DNA of 64,000 bases from Planctomycetales bacterium (GTDB taxonomy: Bacteria; Planctomycetota; Phycisphaerae; SM23-33), in the NCBI GenBank assembly GCA_030612725.1, contig JAUWNJ010000001.1, forward strand, positions 1 through 64,000, in the 5' to 3' direction. The position numbers and the translations under genes are program-made. The notes under the pieces are model-generated. The model was not told the DNA's origin, searched no databases, and was given only the letters and a program-made list of their open reading frames with translations. Each line of letters starts with the position of its first letter. The first letter of the stretch is position 1. Positions 54,059 through 63,890 of the stretch are shown here, one piece after another.

Positions 54059-56737
54059 ATGAGCCTGGGATGTTTGACGGGAAACGGTAAGGCAGGACAA
54101 ATTGACGGTTCATATTCCTACAGGCAGCGAGGATATGGCGAAACCTTTCCTCCGGACCTTGCCGCCGACAAATCCGGCGCTGACGGAGCGATTGGATTCT
54201 CGGCAGGCAGCCTCACCGACGGCGATGCAAACACACAAATCGGATGGGTCGGAAACACCGTCGGCGAAATGGGCGCTGACATCGTTATCGACCTGAAAGG
54301 TACGTATTTCGTTGACCGCGTCGTCCTTCACCAGGCTGGACGGGAGGTCGAAGAAAAACCGACCGCCGTGAAATACGGTAACGTTACTATCGGCGAAGTG
54401 CCGGACTACGTCGAACCCGCAGGCGTCAACTGCGTGGAGGTCTATGCACGCGAGGGTAACGGTGAACTTATCCTCGCAGGCCGACTCGGACAAAGGCGGC
54501 AGGGTAAGCCGCTGGACGACGAGTCCCTTTCGGTCAACGTCGGCATCGAGGCGACCGAATTGATCGTCCGAATGGACTCGTTCAACCGCGACATCCTCCT
54601 GGCAGGACTGGAAGTCTGGGGCGCAAGCACCGACGAACCGAAAGTCTATCCCATCCCGCAAAAAATGACATTCGACGGTAAAGGCGTATTCAAACTGTCC
54701 GATTTACCGAAAATCGTCGTCGGTAAAGACGCCTCCGACGATACGCTCTTCGCTGCCACGCTGCTGGTCGAGAAGATTAACGAAAACCTTGGCATCCAGG
54801 CCGAGGTCGTCCGCGACGGTCGAAGATCCGCCGGGGCGGGCGACGGGTCTATCGTGCTCGGGAAACCCGGCGAGTGTGAATCGCCGGATAAAGCCGACCC
54901 GACCAAGGCAAAACCCGACGGGTACACGCTGAAAGTCGAAACCGACGGAGTATCGCTCGTCGCCTGCGACCGCAGAGGATTAATCTACGGCGTCGAGACG
55001 CTGCTGCAACTGCTCGGTAACGAAGAACCATCGACCCCCGCCTGCGGCATCGAAGATTACCCGAAGATGGAATTCCGAGGCGTGCATTTTTTCATGCCGC
55101 ATCGCAGGGACATCCCGTTCATCAAGCGACTCATTCGATATGTATGGACGCCGATGAAGATGAACACAATCTTCCTCCAGGTAACTTCCGGTATGAAATT
55201 CGACCGTCGTCCGGAAATCAACGAGACGTGGGAGAAATTCAACACCGAGGCCGACGATGGAAAAAGACCGCCCGTTCCGCACGGACGACTCGGCGGCGGC
55301 TCGTACCTGTCAAAGGACGAGGTCCGCGACCTGGTAAATTACGCCAAATCCTACGGCTTCGAGGTCATTCCCGAAATCCAGTCGCTCAGCCACGTCGAAT
55401 ACCTCACGATGACCTATCCTGCTATAGCCGAGAAACCGGGCGTGTACCCGGACGCCTACTGCCCGCTGCACCCGGACAGCCACAAGATTATCTTCGATAT
55501 GATCGACGAAGTAATCGAAGTTTTCGAGCCTGAACGGTACATTGAGATGGGGCACGACGAGGTCTATACACTCGGCGTCTGCGACCGTTGCAAGGACAGG
55601 AACCGCGCCGAACTCTACGCCCTGGACGTCAACAAAATTTACGATTACCTCAAGAGCAAGGGTCTGGGAATGATGATCTGGTCCGACATGATCCAGGACT
55701 TCCGTCCTTACGCCGTTCCGGACGCTATCGACATGATTCCCAAGGATATCGTGATGATGGATTTCGTCTGGTATTTCGCAACTGACCGGGACATCGAAAC
55801 CCGCCTGCTGGACGCGGGTTTTAAGGTTATCATGGGTAATTTTTATTCCTCACACTATCCGCGATTCGCCCAACGAAGCGCACGCGAAGGACTCGTCGGC
55901 GCGGAAGTCTCAACCTGGAGCAACGCGAACGAGGAAGACTTCGGAAGAAAAGGTAAACTCTACGACTTCATATACTCTGCCAACATGATGTGGTCGGAAC
56001 ACTACCGCGACGAACTGCGCTGGGTGATGGACCGGAAAATTGCGGAGATAATGCCGAGAATTCGCTCGCGGATCAGCGATGAGCGCCTACCGGCGCCGCC
56101 GAGCGAAGCCAAATCATTCAATCCGATTGACCTGACCGATAAAATCACCGCGCCGATGCGCGATGCGACCGGCGGAAAAGGAGGATATGACCTGACAGGA
56201 CTACCCGAAGGTGAAGTTGCCCTTAAGGGAATTCCGTTCCGTTTCGCCGAAGGCGTGATATTCCTCGAACCACAAAACGCTCCCCGGAAGTGCTGTCCGT
56301 CACAAACCGAAGTCCCCGTCGGCGCTAAAGCCGACAGCCTGGTCTTTCTGCACGCCTGTTCGAGCGACACAAAACCACATATACCGGACACCGACACCCG
56401 GGCAGAGACGCCGGTGGGCGCGTATGAACTGCTCTATACCGACGGTTCGACCGCCAGGGTGGGAATCGAATATGGTTGGCAGGTGGCGGAATGGAACCGC
56501 CGGTTCGCCGCTCCGCTCGCTCATATATCCCATCGTCACGGCGGGTATATCGGAACGTATCCCTCCGTTGCCGCCTGGCAGGGTAAAACATCCACCGGCG
56601 AAGACGTTACGCTATATGGATTCGAGTGGGCAAACCCCAACCCGGACAAAGAGATAAAAACTCTGAAAATCCAGGCCGACGAGTCCGCCACCGACGCAGC
56701 GCTGATAATTGCAGCCGTTACGGGAATAACCTACTAA
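54059..56737 (+). CDS. Glycoside hydrolase family 20 (beta-N-acetylhexosaminidase-like) with discoidin-like N-terminus
   Basis: 892 residues; AAGGAG lies a few bases before the ATG. There is no signal peptide at the chosen start. Residues about 40-200 look like a discoidin (F5/8 type C) domain (GADIVIDLKGTYFVDRVVLHQ). Residues 215-330 match the GH20 N-terminal alpha/beta domain and 330-700 the barrel. The catalytic pair is D500-E501 in EMGHDEVYTLG. The enzyme removes terminal N-acetylhexosamine. It lies in a carbohydrate cluster with a deacetylase-like and two heparinase-like genes. The missing export signal suggests intracellular action after uptake. Confidence 0.88.
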   Translation: MSLGCLTGNGKAGQIDGSYSYRQRGYGETFPPDLAADKSGADGAIGFSAGSLTDGDANTQIGWVGNTVGEMGADIVIDLKGTYFVDRVVLHQAGREVEEKPTAVKYGNVTIGEVPDYVEPAGVNCVEVYAREGNGELILAGRLGQRRQGKPLDDESLSVNVGIEATELIVRMDSFNRDILLAGLEVWGASTDEPKVYPIPQKMTFDGKGVFKLSDLPKIVVGKDASDDTLFAATLLVEKINENLGIQAEVVRDGRRSAGAGDGSIVLGKPGECESPDKADPTKAKPDGYTLKVETDGVSLVACDRRGLIYGVETLLQLLGNEEPSTPACGIEDYPKMEFRGVHFFMPHRRDIPFIKRLIRYVWTPMKMNTIFLQVTSGMKFDRRPEINETWEKFNTEADDGKRPPVPHGRLGGGSYLSKDEVRDLVNYAKSYGFEVIPEIQSLSHVEYLTMTYPAIAEKPGVYPDAYCPLHPDSHKIIFDMIDEVIEVFEPERYIEMGHDEVYTLGVCDRCKDRNRAELYALDVNKIYDYLKSKGLGMMIWSDMIQDFRPYAVPDAIDMIPKDIVMMDFVWYFATDRDIETRLLDAGFKVIMGNFYSSHYPRFAQRSAREGLVGAEVSTWSNANEEDFGRKGKLYDFIYSANMMWSEHYRDELRWVMDRKIAEIMPRIRSRISDERLPAPPSEAKSFNPIDLTDKITAPMRDATGGKGGYDLTGLPEGEVALKGIPFRFAEGVIFLEPQNAPRKCCPSQTEVPVGAKADSLVFLHACSSDTKPHIPDTDTRAETPVGAYELLYTDGSTARVGIEYGWQVAEWNRRFAAPLAHISHRHGGYIGTYPSVAAWQGKTSTGEDVTLYGFEWANPNPDKEIKTLKIQADESATDAALIIAAVTGITY

Positions 56738-56752
56738 AAGGAACGAATAACC

Positions 56753-56860
56753 ATGAAACGCATCGCCCCCTGTGAGCGAAATCCGCACTACTTCGAGTAC
56801 GGCGGGGAAATGGATAAGCGACGAGGCAGTCAGCCCAGAATAAACATCCGGCGCTGGTAA
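56753..56860 (+). pseudogene. Short 35-aa frame, probably remnant of a glycoside-hydrolase-type gene
   Basis: ATG at 56753 with AAGGA about ten bases upstream. The product starts MKRIAPCERNPHYFEYGGE, similar in style to the opening of planctomycete DUF4038/cellulase-like glycosyl hydrolases, which read NPHYF...GKP. After EMDKRRGSQP the reading ends. This suggests a gene cut down by deletion; a real small gene is the alternative. Confidence 0.4.
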
Positions 56861-56943
56861 AAGCCTTTCGATTATACTACAAACAACAAGTGATACCGGT
56901 ACGGCTGCTTACGTGGAAACAGTTAAGTGAAATGAGGTGCGAA

Positions 56944-58809
56944 ATGTCCGGAAAGATACTAATTGGAGTATTAATCATGTGCATGAACGTTCAACTCGTC
57001 GCCGCCGACAATCCAGTCAAACCGCCGACGGCCCAAACCGCGCTGAAGACACTCAACAAGGCCCACCCGCGTCTGATATTGACCGACAAACGCCTGGCCG
57101 AGTTGAAGGAGTTGATGAAGCGCGACGACCTGCTGAAGAAGTGTTACAAGGACGTGCTGAAGCAGGCAGACAAGGATTGCACTAAAAAGCCGCTGGTGCA
57201 TCGCATACCGGACGGTATTCGCCTGCTGTCGGTCAGCCGGGAGTGCGTCAGCCGCGTCTATGCCCTCGGCCTGGCGTGGCGACTTACCGGTAAGGAAAAA
57301 TACGCCGCCAAGGCCAAGGAAAATCTCCTGGCCGTCTGCGCGTTCAAGGACTGGAACCCGTCGCATTTCCTCGATACTGCCGAGATGTCCCACGCCGTCG
57401 GCGTCGGGTATGACTGGTTGTTCGATTATCTTGACGCCGAGTCGCGTGAGAAGATCCGGGCAGGGCTTATTAAAAACGGCCTGGAGCCGGGGCTTGCCTG
57501 CTACGCCCGCAAGAGTAACTGGTGGTGGACAAAGTCGCATCACAACTGGAACCAGGTCTGCAACGGCGGGATGATAGTGGGCGCTCTGGCGATTGCCGAG
57601 ACCGATCCGAAATACGCCAGTGGGATTATCCCGAAGGCGGTGGCGTCTTTACCGCTGGCCCTGGGAACGTATGCCCCCGACGGCGCCTGGCCTGAAGGGC
57701 CTGGGTATTGGGGATACGCCACCCGCTATACGGTCTATGGTCTGGCGGCGCTTGATACGGCATTGGGCAAAGACTTCGGACTCTCGAAGATGAAGGGGCT
57801 GCCCGAGGCCGGGCTGTTCCCGATCTATGCGTGCGGGCCTACGAAACTGTATTTCAACTTCGCCGACGTCGGAAGCAACAGCAGGAGGCGAAAGATTCCG
57901 TCCCTGTTCTGGCTGGCGAGCAGATACGACAAGCCCTTCCTCGCCGACGCCCAGCGCGAAATGCTGTCGAAATACAGCGCAAGCCCGCAGGATTTCATCT
58001 GGTACGTGCCCGCGGGCAAGAAAGCGCCCACGCCGACGCTCGATAAGTATTTCCGCGGGCCTGTCGAAGTAGCAGTCTTCCGCAGCGCGTGGAACGACAC
58101 CGACGCCCTCTTCGTAGCCGTAAAGGCCGGTTACAACCAGGTCAATCACGGACACCTTGACCTGGGCAGTTTTGAGATTGACGCACTCGGCACTCGCTGG
58201 GCGCGCGATCTGGGAAAGGAAAACTACAACCTGCCGGGGTACTGGACCGGCGGAAAAGACGCCAAACGATGGACCTATTACCGCCTCAGTTCCTTTGCCC
58301 ACAATGTCCCGGTCCTCGGCGGGAAGAACCAGGATGTGTTCGCAAAGACGAAGATTACGAAATTCAAGACTGCTCCGTCGAAGGGCTTCGCCGTTATAGA
58401 CCTGACATCGGCCTACAAGGATTTCGCCAAGAAGGTAACCCGCGGCGTGGCGATTATCGGGAATCGCAAGGCCGTTCTGGTTCAGGATGAGTTCGACATC
58501 AAAAAGCCCTGCGAAGTGGCATGGGGCATGACGACGGATGCAAAAATTGTCGTCGAGAAAGGCCTGGCAATTCTCACCCGCGGCAGGAAGAAGATGACGG
58601 TGCAGATACTTTCGCCCGCCGGAGCGGTCTTTACCGTCGAGTCGGCAGAGCAGAAGCCGCCGCTGAAATCCAACAAGGGCGTCAAACGGCTGATGATCCG
58701 CCTGAAGAAGCAAAAAGGAAATGTGCGGGTCGCGGTATTCTTCGCGCCGGACTGGCCGGCCGGTAAATCGGTCAAGCCGCCGACAATAAAACCTTTAAAG
58801 CAATGGTAA
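56944..58809 (+). CDS. Heparinase II/III-family lyase (paralogue 1), secreted
   Basis: 621 residues from ATG 56944, which has GAGGTG just upstream; longer in-frame starts put residues before the signal peptide (ILIGVLIMCMNVQLVAA). The N-terminal part is an alpha/alpha toroid (HPRLILTDKRLAELKELMK, HNWNQVCNGGM) and the C-terminal part a beta-sandwich (DKYFRGPVEVAVFRSAWND, NHGHLDLGSFEIDALG), the heparinase II/III layout. It cleaves uronic-acid polysaccharides by beta-elimination. Next gene but one is a paralogue. Substrate unknown; heparin-like or alginate-like chains are possible. Confidence 0.85.
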   Translation: MSGKILIGVLIMCMNVQLVAADNPVKPPTAQTALKTLNKAHPRLILTDKRLAELKELMKRDDLLKKCYKDVLKQADKDCTKKPLVHRIPDGIRLLSVSRECVSRVYALGLAWRLTGKEKYAAKAKENLLAVCAFKDWNPSHFLDTAEMSHAVGVGYDWLFDYLDAESREKIRAGLIKNGLEPGLACYARKSNWWWTKSHHNWNQVCNGGMIVGALAIAETDPKYASGIIPKAVASLPLALGTYAPDGAWPEGPGYWGYATRYTVYGLAALDTALGKDFGLSKMKGLPEAGLFPIYACGPTKLYFNFADVGSNSRRRKIPSLFWLASRYDKPFLADAQREMLSKYSASPQDFIWYVPAGKKAPTPTLDKYFRGPVEVAVFRSAWNDTDALFVAVKAGYNQVNHGHLDLGSFEIDALGTRWARDLGKENYNLPGYWTGGKDAKRWTYYRLSSFAHNVPVLGGKNQDVFAKTKITKFKTAPSKGFAVIDLTSAYKDFAKKVTRGVAIIGNRKAVLVQDEFDIKKPCEVAWGMTTDAKIVVEKGLAILTRGRKKMTVQILSPAGAVFTVESAEQKPPLKSNKGVKRLMIRLKKQKGNVRVAVFFAPDWPAGKSVKPPTIKPLKQW

Positions 58810-58958
58810 CGACCGTACAATCAAGGTGTCGCGGCTTCGTTTTAATTCTGTCGGCTGTCGGTTGCCAAGACCCCGCCGTTTTAGAAGGCATTGAGCGATT
58901 GATCGCCAGTGGCGCATCCGCACACGTGGAAACATCCGATAAAAGGGACAGGTTATGA
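58803..58958 (+). CDS. Possible small lipoprotein (51 aa) coupled to both heparinase genes
   Basis: The ATG at 58803 lies in the sequence caatggtaac, so its start overlaps the stop of the first heparinase gene (58807-58809). Its stop (58956-58958) overlaps the start of the second paralogue. The product has a hydrophobic stretch and a lipobox-like LSAVGC, then a short charged region. It could be a genuine tiny lipoprotein or merely a coding-like linker. No known family. Confidence 0.4.
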   Translation: MVTTVQSRCRGFVLILSAVGCQDPAVLEGIERLIASGASAHVETSDKRDRL

Positions 58959-60799
58959 TCGTAAAGATATTGGTAATGGTGTCCGCTGTGTTACTGAACA
59001 CTTATCTCGTCGCAGCCGACAGTCCCGTCAAACCTCCGACAGCCCAGACCGTGCTGAAAACACTCAACAAGGCCCACCCGCGGTTGATACTGACCGACAA
59101 ACGTCTGGCCGAGTTGAAAGAGTTGATGAAGCACGACGACCTGCTGAAGAAATGTTACAAAGACGTTCTGAAGCAGGCCGACGATTATTGCACCAGGCCC
59201 CCGGTGAAGTACAAGAAGATCGGACCGCGCCTGCTGTCGGTCAGCCGGGAGTGCGTCAATCGCGTCTATGCCCTCGGTCTGGCGTGGCGCCTGACGGGAA
59301 AGGAGAAATACGCCGCCAAGGCCAAGGAAAATCTTCTGGCAGTCTGCGCGTTCAAGGACTGGAACCCCCCGCATTTTCTCGACACCGCCGAGATGTCCCA
59401 CGCCGTCGGCGTCGGGTATGACTGGCTGTTCGATTATCTTGACGCCGAATCGCGCGGGAAGATTCGTACCGGGCTTATCAACAACGGTCTGAAGCCGGGA
59501 CTGGTGCTGTACAAAGGCGGCGGAACGTGGGAGGTAAAGTCGTTCTACAACTGGAACCAGGTCTGCAACGGCGGGCTGATAATAGGCGCCTTGGCCATCG
59601 CCGAGACCGACCCGGAATACGCCAGGCGGATCGTACCCTCGGCCGTGAAACTCCTGCCCCGCGCCTTGGCGACCTACGCGCCTGACGGCGCTTGGCCTGA
59701 AGGACCGGGTTACTGGGGATACGCCACAATGTACACAGCCTATGTCTTGGCGGCGTTGAATACGGCATTGGGCGACGACTTCGGACTTTCGCAAATAAAA
59801 GGGTTGTCCGAGACCGGTCTGTTCCCGATCTATACTGCAGGTCCGACAGGCCTGTTCTTCAACTTCGCCGACGCCCCTGAAAACCGGCGTCTGAGCAGCA
59901 ATCCGTCCCTGTTCTGGCTGGCGCGAAGATTCGACAAGCCCATGTTCGCCGAAGTCCAGCGCGAAATGCTGTCGAAATACAGGGCAAGCCCGCGGGATTT
60001 CATCTGGTACGTGTCCAAGGGCAAGAAGTCGCCCGCACCGACGCTCGACAAGTATTTCCGCGGACCCGTTGAAGTGGCAGTCTTTCGGAGCGCCTGGAAC
60101 GATCCCAACGCGCTGTTCGTAGCCGTCAAGGCAGGATACAGCAAGGTCAACCACTCTCACCTCGACATAGGAAACTTCGTGATTGACGCGCTCGGCGTCC
60201 GCTGGGCGCGCGACCTGGGTATGGAAGACTACAACATGCCAGGATACTCGAACAGCCCCATCTACCGCATCAGGTCGATTAGTCACAACGTTCCGGTCCT
60301 TGCCGGCAAAGACCAGCGAAGTGACGGAAAGGCAAGGATCACCACGTTCAAAACAGGTCGTTCGGACGGTCTGGCCGTGCTGGACCTTTCGTCTGCCTAC
60401 AAAGACCACGCCCGGAATGTGACACGCGGCGTTGCCACCGTCGGTGGTCGCCGGGGCGTGCTGATTCAGGACGAGTTCGAGATTACAAAGCCCTGCGAGG
60501 TGGCATGGGGCATGACGACGGATGCGAAAATCGCCGTGGATAAGGCAGGACGGGCTGTCCTGACCCTTGGCGGAAAAAAGATGACGGCGCAGATACTTTC
60601 ACCGGAAGGGGCGGTCTTCACGGTCGAATCGGCGGAGCAGAAACCTCCGCAAAAGACCAACAAGGGCGTCAAGCGTCTGATGATCCGCCTGAAGAAGCAG
60701 AAAGGCGACGTTCGTATTACGGTAATTTTCTCGCCTCAATGGCCAAAGGGCAAACAACCGATTAGTCCGTCGCCGCTGAAACCTCTATCGGAGTGGTAA
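58955..60799 (+). CDS. Heparinase II/III-family lyase (paralogue 2), secreted
   Basis: 614 residues, starting at ATG 58955 with a GGGACAGG ribosome site upstream. The signal peptide is ILVMVSAVLLNTYLVAA. The domain order and most sequence are shared with the first copy (HPRLILTDKRLAELKELMKHD, DKYFRGPVEVAVFRSAWND). One visible difference is at the NWNQVCNGG motif, where paralogue 1 has HH before NW and this one has FY. The C-terminus KGVKRLMIRLKKQKGD is conserved. The next gene starts at 60800, directly after the stop. Likely a tandem duplication with substrate divergence. Confidence 0.85.
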   Translation: MIVKILVMVSAVLLNTYLVAADSPVKPPTAQTVLKTLNKAHPRLILTDKRLAELKELMKHDDLLKKCYKDVLKQADDYCTRPPVKYKKIGPRLLSVSRECVNRVYALGLAWRLTGKEKYAAKAKENLLAVCAFKDWNPPHFLDTAEMSHAVGVGYDWLFDYLDAESRGKIRTGLINNGLKPGLVLYKGGGTWEVKSFYNWNQVCNGGLIIGALAIAETDPEYARRIVPSAVKLLPRALATYAPDGAWPEGPGYWGYATMYTAYVLAALNTALGDDFGLSQIKGLSETGLFPIYTAGPTGLFFNFADAPENRRLSSNPSLFWLARRFDKPMFAEVQREMLSKYRASPRDFIWYVSKGKKSPAPTLDKYFRGPVEVAVFRSAWNDPNALFVAVKAGYSKVNHSHLDIGNFVIDALGVRWARDLGMEDYNMPGYSNSPIYRIRSISHNVPVLAGKDQRSDGKARITTFKTGRSDGLAVLDLSSAYKDHARNVTRGVATVGGRRGVLIQDEFEITKPCEVAWGMTTDAKIAVDKAGRAVLTLGGKKMTAQILSPEGAVFTVESAEQKPPQKTNKGVKRLMIRLKKQKGDVRITVIFSPQWPKGKQPISPSPLKPLSEW

Positions 60800-63124
60800 A
60801 TGAGAATTATTCGCGGATACTCTCTGGTGCTTTTAGTTTCGGCGGTGCTGCTTTGGGCTTCGCCGGCAACGGCGCAGCGGCATCGGAAAGCAAGGGGAAG
60901 AGAGCCGATTCCGTTTTCCGACAAAGCCGTTGATAAGGCCATTGAAAACGCGAAAAAATACCTCTGGTCTCAATATCAGGACAAAGAGGGGCGTTGGCGC
61001 TCATCGGGTGGTTATCCCGGCGGGTACACCGCCCTGGCGGCGTATGCGCTACTGTCGGCCGGTGAGAGTCCTCAAAAAGCCGAAATGAAGCGGGCACTCG
61101 AATGGTTGGAAAAGGCAAAGATGGTCAAGACCTACAGCCTGGGTTTGCGGGCGCAGGTATGGGCGTTGCTTCCCACGGCACAAGGCAGAAAATTGCTGGC
61201 AAAGGACGCCCGACAGCTGTGTAACAGTGTCTGCCGGAAAAAGGACAAAGACAAAGACAAAAAAGTGAGGGGTCCGCTCTCCTGGTATGGTACCCACGGA
61301 TACTACAGTAACGGTAAAGCGGGGCCCGGCGGGGACAACAGTAACACACAATACGGTATCCTCGGCGTATGGGCGGCGGCGAGGCAAAACGTCGAAATAC
61401 CAAACTCGCGCGAGTACTGGGAACTGGTCTATAAGCACTGGTGCAAAACACAAAACGCCGATGGAGGATGGGGTTATAACCTACACAACGCTTCTAAGGC
61501 GACGATGACAGCCGCCGGCTTGGCGAGTATGTTCGTGGCGTTCGACAACATCCACGCAGTTCCGGGCGTCAACACCGAAAACGACACCCTCGAAAAGGCC
61601 ATGGCGTGGTTCGAGAAAAATTTCGATAAGGCCATCCAACCGGCGCATAATTACTACGGATACTACCTTTACGGCGTCGAACGCGTCGGACTGGCATGCG
61701 GGTACAAGCATTTCGGGAACAAGGATTGGTACAAACTCGGCGCGACCAGTCTGCTTAACGACCAGCAAGCCGACGGTGCGTGGAAGCAGAATCTTGTCGA
61801 TACCAGTTTCGCACTGCTGTTCCTGGCGCGAGGACGCAATCCGGTGCTGTTCAACCGCCTCAAATACGACGGCGACTGGAACAACCGCTCGCGGGCGCTG
61901 GCGAACCTGACCAGATGGATATCGCGGAAATTCGAACGTAAAGTCAACTGGCAGATAATCAACCTGAAAGTACCGGTCGCAGAGTGGCACGACGCTCCGA
62001 TTCTTCTAATCACAGGCTCGAAAAAACCGAATTTCTCCGATGAGGCGCTCGGGAAACTCCGCAAATTCACCTACCAGGGCGGGATGATCCTTTCAGTGGC
62101 GGAGTATTCAGACAAAAATTCCGCCTTCGACGAAGGAATGAGGGAGTATTATTCGAAAATCTTCCCCCGTTACAAAATGGTGAAACTACCGCCGGACCAC
62201 CCCATCCACAACGCCCATTTCAAACCCAAACAGAAGGTGGAACTGGAAGGCATCTCAAACGGCGTCCGCCTCCTGGCGGTGCACACTACCGAAGACCTGC
62301 ACCTTCCATGGCAGAAGAACGAATACGCCGATGAAAATAAAATATACGCATTCCAGGCCGCTGCAAATCTATTCTTCTTCGCCACCGACCACGGCTCGCT
62401 GCGCAATCGCGGAACAACCCATTGGCCTAAAGAAACCCCCTTCAAATCAATGCGGACAATCAACGTCGCGCGAATTAAATACAACGGGAACTGGGACCCC
62501 GAACCATTGGCATGGGAGCGGTTCAGGCTACTGATGGGCGGAAAATGGCACATGAAACTTACAGTCAGGACCGTAACGCCCGAACAACTCCAGGCCTCTG
62601 AATATCCGGTCGCCGTTATGACCGGTACGACGGAGATAATGTTCACCGATGTTCAGAAGCGGGCGTTGAAGGCGTACATTGCCGCCGGCGGGACGGTGAT
62701 TATGGATGCTGCGGGCGGGTCGAAAATCTTTGCCGGAAGCGCCACCGACCTGGCCTCCGAACTGACCGGCGAATTATCCGGCGGAGACGGAAGGCTCTGT
62801 CGTCTGCCGATGTTCTCTCCGGTGTATCAGATAAAAGGACTGAAGATAACGTCTGTGCGTTACCGACGGGCAGCCAAATCGAGAATTTCCTCACTCACAC
62901 ATCCCCGCATCCAGGTGGCAATCATAAAGGGTAGGCCTGCGGTATTCGTCAGCGCCGACGATCTGACAGCAGGACTCGTGGGCGTTCCGTGCTTCACGTG
63001 CATTGGATATACGCCGAGGACATCGGTGGAACTGATGCGAAACATGGTCCTCTACGCCGCCGGTCTAAGGAAATACCCCGCGCCGGCCCCAATTTCCCGA
63101 CCAACAACGCAACCAGCGTCGTAA
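60800..63124 (+). CDS. DUF4159 protein with N-terminal terpenoid-cyclase/prenyltransferase-like toroid, secreted
   Basis: 774 residues, abutting the preceding gene. A signal peptide (VSAVLLWASPATA) precedes an alpha/alpha toroid with repeats like NADGGWGYN and QQADGAWKQN, as in squalene-hopene-cyclase and prenyltransferase folds, but without a DxDD catalytic motif that I can see. The C-terminal about 350 residues match DUF4159 (HDAPILLITGSK, GGTVIMDAAGGSK). DUF4159 is typical of planctomycetes; function unknown. Position suggests use together with the lyases. Confidence 0.8.
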   Translation: MRIIRGYSLVLLVSAVLLWASPATAQRHRKARGREPIPFSDKAVDKAIENAKKYLWSQYQDKEGRWRSSGGYPGGYTALAAYALLSAGESPQKAEMKRALEWLEKAKMVKTYSLGLRAQVWALLPTAQGRKLLAKDARQLCNSVCRKKDKDKDKKVRGPLSWYGTHGYYSNGKAGPGGDNSNTQYGILGVWAAARQNVEIPNSREYWELVYKHWCKTQNADGGWGYNLHNASKATMTAAGLASMFVAFDNIHAVPGVNTENDTLEKAMAWFEKNFDKAIQPAHNYYGYYLYGVERVGLACGYKHFGNKDWYKLGATSLLNDQQADGAWKQNLVDTSFALLFLARGRNPVLFNRLKYDGDWNNRSRALANLTRWISRKFERKVNWQIINLKVPVAEWHDAPILLITGSKKPNFSDEALGKLRKFTYQGGMILSVAEYSDKNSAFDEGMREYYSKIFPRYKMVKLPPDHPIHNAHFKPKQKVELEGISNGVRLLAVHTTEDLHLPWQKNEYADENKIYAFQAAANLFFFATDHGSLRNRGTTHWPKETPFKSMRTINVARIKYNGNWDPEPLAWERFRLLMGGKWHMKLTVRTVTPEQLQASEYPVAVMTGTTEIMFTDVQKRALKAYIAAGGTVIMDAAGGSKIFAGSATDLASELTGELSGGDGRLCRLPMFSPVYQIKGLKITSVRYRRAAKSRISSLTHPRIQVAIIKGRPAVFVSADDLTAGLVGVPCFTCIGYTPRTSVELMRNMVLYAAGLRKYPAPAPISRPTTQPAS

Positions 63125-63224
63125 CCAAAGCCGACGGATAGCAATCCGTCGGTATATTTCCCCATATTTCCAGAAACCGACGGATAGCTACCTGCCTGCC
63201 GGTAGGCAAGTCCGTCGGCTTTGG
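63125..63224. terminator. Hairpin cluster after the DUF4159 gene
   Basis: Outer arms ccaaagccgacgga and tccgtcggctttgg surround smaller stems (ccgacggatagcaatccgtcgg and ccgacggatagctacc). Position directly after the stop fits a terminator; related to the hairpin at 19471-19500. Confidence 0.7.
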
Positions 63225-63238
63225 ATTATGCCTTGATC

Positions 63239-63492
63239 GCGCTGTGTTCGCATCTGCGCGCGCAAAGACGAACGTAAAAATCAGGGGAACGAAAAATTCC
63301 AAAAAAACTTTTCCCAAGGCCGCCAAGGACTTATGGAGTCGCTATCCGTTTTGTGTTCGCGTTTGCGCGCGCAAACACGAACGCAAAAGTTAATACGGAG
63401 AGAATAGAGACCAGGGACTAGGGACTAGGGACTTGGGACTAGGGAAAAAGAAACAGATGAACCAATCAACCAGTCAACCAGTCAACGGATTA
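63239..63492. repeat. Short repeats in the terminal non-coding region
   Basis: Two palindromic copies of tgttcgcatctgcgcgcgca-type sequence lie near 63244-63275 and 63352-63385. They are followed by about five heptamers ctaggga (63409-63444) and an accagtca repeat (63457-63492). No gene is credible here. Confidence 0.7.
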
Positions 63493-63661
63493 ACCGAAAG
63501 ACCGGAATACCGAGGAATCCGCAATCCACAATTCTCAATCCGCAATGGTGCTCTGGGCCGTTTAGGCAAGATAGGCAATGGTGGATTTTTTAAAATGAGC
63601 GAAAAAACGACTCCGAAAATCGTAACTGCCTGCACGCCAAGGATTTGTGAATTTTGGAAAC

Positions 63662-63770
63662 TTTCCCAATTGTTCCCAATCGTTCCCAATCGTTCCCAAT
63701 TGTTCCCAATCGTTCCCAATCGTTCCCAATCGTTCCGAATTGTTCCGAATTGTTCCGTTTCGTTCCCCAG
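63662..63770. repeat. Decamer tandem repeat (ttcccaatcg)
   Basis: About ten copies of a 10-bp unit close to ttcccaatcg, with t/c variation in the eighth and ninth bases, in strict register. On the minus strand this gives a 10-residue repeat in an otherwise doubtful frame. Confidence 0.85.
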
Positions 63771-63890
63771 GGAGGTCTTACGGGCCACTTCGGGCTCCCG
63801 AGGTATATCGGGATTCGTAGGGTGGTCGTCAGAATTCCATCGGAAGGACAACGGGCTTCTTTATCTTGACTGCCGGGTTGGCGCCTTACG

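Noticed and set aside
57649-58713. 354-codon minus-strand open frame opposite the first lyase
   Set aside because: Same type of shadow as in the second paralogue, caused by G+C-rich codons.
58991-60409. 472-codon minus-strand open frame opposite the second lyase
   Set aside because: Antisense shadow of the heparinase-like gene; no independent motif or start signal.
63662-63770. CRISPR-like array
   Set aside because: The repeat unit is only 10 bp with no unique spacers, and no cas genes are present; it is a simple tandem repeat.
63474-63851. Minus-strand frame of 125 codons
   Set aside because: It arises from the decamer repeat and other repeated sequence, lacks a ribosome site and has no protein-like composition outside the repeat.
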